Under the pieces are notes generated by a model. That model saw nothing but the letters and a program-made list of their open reading frames with translations. It did not search any database and was not told the DNA's origin. 64,000 nt of DNA from Teredinibacter turnerae (GTDB taxonomy: Bacteria; Pseudomonadota; Gammaproteobacteria; Pseudomonadales; Cellvibrionaceae), in contig NZ_CP149817.1 of NCBI RefSeq assembly GCF_037935975.1, positions 3,844,001 to 3,908,000 of the forward strand, read 5' to 3'. The position numbers and the translations under genes are program-made. This document shows positions 63,007 through 64,000 of the stretch, piece by piece (positions within the stretch are counted from its first letter, which is position 1; each line of letters begins with the position of its first letter).

Positions 63007-64000
63007 CTAGCAGTTATGCGTTGATTCCAAGAATAGATATTCTGTAAATTCACCACGCATACAATGATTGGAACTCATCGAAACGGTATAGGCGCCAGCA
63101 TTGATAAATGCAAGCAAATCACCTTCTTTTACTTCGGGATATGCTTTTGATTCATGCAACACGTCAAGCGCTTCGTTAATGTGCCCTGCAATAATTGCGG
63201 GCGAAGTAGATGTCTCAGTAAAACTGCTGTCCTTAGAACCACGTAGCACACAGGGGTATGGTTCACTCGGAAGGTCATAAAAAACAGGCTCCATAGAAAG
63301 ATGAAAACCACCATTAACCCCGATAAAGCGTGCACCAGCTTTTGTTTCTACCGTATTAACCTCCAGCACTAAAATACCGGCGTCCTTAACAAGATAGGTC
63401 CCTGGTTCTACGCAAATTTCGTAGGGCTTGCCACTAAATATTCGCTTAACAACCGCACTCCAATCGCTAAGGTCGAGCGAATTATCGTTTTCTGTGAGTG
63501 GTATGCCCAGCCCGCCACCAAGATTAACTGACTTAACAGACGGAATTTTTTCGATCATGGTAAGACATGTTTTTAATATTTCCTCCCACACCGAAAGCTG
63601 CTCATTAAGATAGCCACAACCCGTGTGAAAGTGCACTCTATCAATGGTGAGCCCATACTGTTTCGCAAGTGCGATCGCTTCTTCTAGCTCCGTGGCATAG
63701 ATGCCAAACTTGGTGGGTTTTTCGCCACTGTAGCGAAGCAGTTCATTCGAGCCATAGCCCGTTCCCATTGCGGGATTAATCCGGATACCAATAGACCGCC
63801 CAGGCGCGCGTTCGCCTATGCGTCGAATCATGCTAAGACCATCTGCATTCAACTTTAGCTCAGAAAACTGAGTAAGAAAATCGAGGTCCGTGTTTGAAAC
63901 TGATGTTCCAGTATACGAGATATCGGAAGGAATGAAACCGCAACTCAGTGCCAGACGCACCTCAGCAGGAGAACATACATCCACACCGCATGAAGTAGAC
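63007..64000 (-). CDS. LysA/ODC-fold PLP decarboxylase (5' end outside window)
   Basis: At least 330 residues of an alanine-racemase-fold decarboxylase, open at the right edge (upstream frame STSCGVDVCSPAEV). Visible: HFHTGCGYL, NLGGGLGIPL, CVEPGTYLVKDAGILVLEV, and the C-terminal INAGAYTVSMSSNHCMRGEF, similar to the diaminopimelate/ornithine decarboxylase group. It decarboxylates a basic amino acid; given the neighbours, a diamine product is likely. The 62826-63006 spacer to the SET gene has no other gene. Confidence 0.85.
   Translation of the reverse strand, partial: STSCGVDVCSPAEVRLALSCGFIPSDISYTGTSVSNTDLDFLTQFSELKLNADGLSMIRRIGERAPGRSIGIRINPAMGTGYGSNELLRYSGEKPTKFGIYATELEEAIALAKQYGLTIDRVHFHTGCGYLNEQLSVWEEILKTCLTMIEKIPSVKSVNLGGGLGIPLTENDNSLDLSDWSAVVKRIFSGKPYEICVEPGTYLVKDAGILVLEVNTVETKAGARFIGVNGGFHLSMEPVFYDLPSEPYPCVLRGSKDSSFTETSTSPAIIAGHINEALDVLHESKAYPEVKEGDLLAFINAGAYTVSMSSNHCMRGEFTEYLFLESTHNC

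Noticed and set aside
1-64000. CRISPR arrays, tRNA and rRNA genes
   Set aside because: No regularly spaced repeat arrays, no tRNA cloverleaf and no rRNA sequence were seen.

Overview
The window reads as a chromosomal stretch from a polarly flagellated marine-type gammaproteobacterium. The FlrA/FlrB/FlrC flagellar hierarchy, the soluble CheA/CheW/CheY set, the long PurC form and the overall gene style point to a Cellvibrionaceae-like organism (Teredinibacter/Saccharophagus type). That placement is inference from gene content; no rRNA or other marker is present.

Region 1 (1-27141) is a flagellar and chemotaxis locus, mostly on the minus strand. Read in the direction of transcription it runs fliC-flaG-fliD-fliS-fliS-fliT-flrA, then purC, a membrane-anchored hypothetical protein, flrB-flrC, a small PA3496-like ORF, fliE-fliF-fliG-fliH-fliI-fliJ, then STAS-cheY-cheA-cheW (cheW is cut by the window edge). 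A plus-strand gene for a sugar-binding-like/PAS protein sits inside it. I can read a near-consensus sigma28 promoter upstream of fliC and sigma54 promoters upstream of flrB and fliE, which matches the FlrA > FlrBC > late-gene cascade. Two nearly identical IS630-type miniature elements (MITEs) and one further terminal-inverted-repeat element interrupt the spacers.

Region 2 (27556-39263, plus strand) is an 11-gene operon for a legionaminic-acid-type nonulosonate: 4,6-dehydratase, aminotransferase, acetyltransferase, nonulosonate synthase, 2-epimerase, CBS-nucleotidyltransferase, N-acetyl-sugar amidotransferase, CMP-sugar synthetase, and HisF-like and HisH-like ammonia-supplying subunits. It ends with a Maf-type flagellin glycosyltransferase. 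The inferred output is CMP-legionaminate, probably with an acetamidino group, transferred to the flagellin encoded next door.

Region 3 (about 39265-56100) is a decayed chromosomal integron. It has an integron integrase truncated by a MITE, a putative attI core, an IS66 element and an IS30 remnant that broke earlier cassettes, four attC-like sites sharing a central motif, and small cassette genes. Embedded in it is an AT-rich, minus-strand operon of five clear genes (47026-52658): a vWA (TerY-like) protein, a PP2C phosphatase fused to a degenerate kinase, an active-looking kinase with a zinc ribbon, an ExbB/MotA-like membrane protein with a long coiled-coil tail, and a MotB/ExbD-like partner. 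This is the best candidate for an undescribed system: a TerY-P-like phosphorylation module wired to a Zorya-like membrane pair. A REP-associated transposase with its repeats and a recombinase fragment follow.

Region 4 (56113-64000) holds two LysE/RhtB exporters around a SHOCT-domain protein, about 1 kb without genes, then a minus-strand polyamine-type cluster: a LysA/ODC-fold decarboxylase (cut by the window edge), a SET-domain protein, a class III aminotransferase and an aminoaldehyde dehydrogenase.
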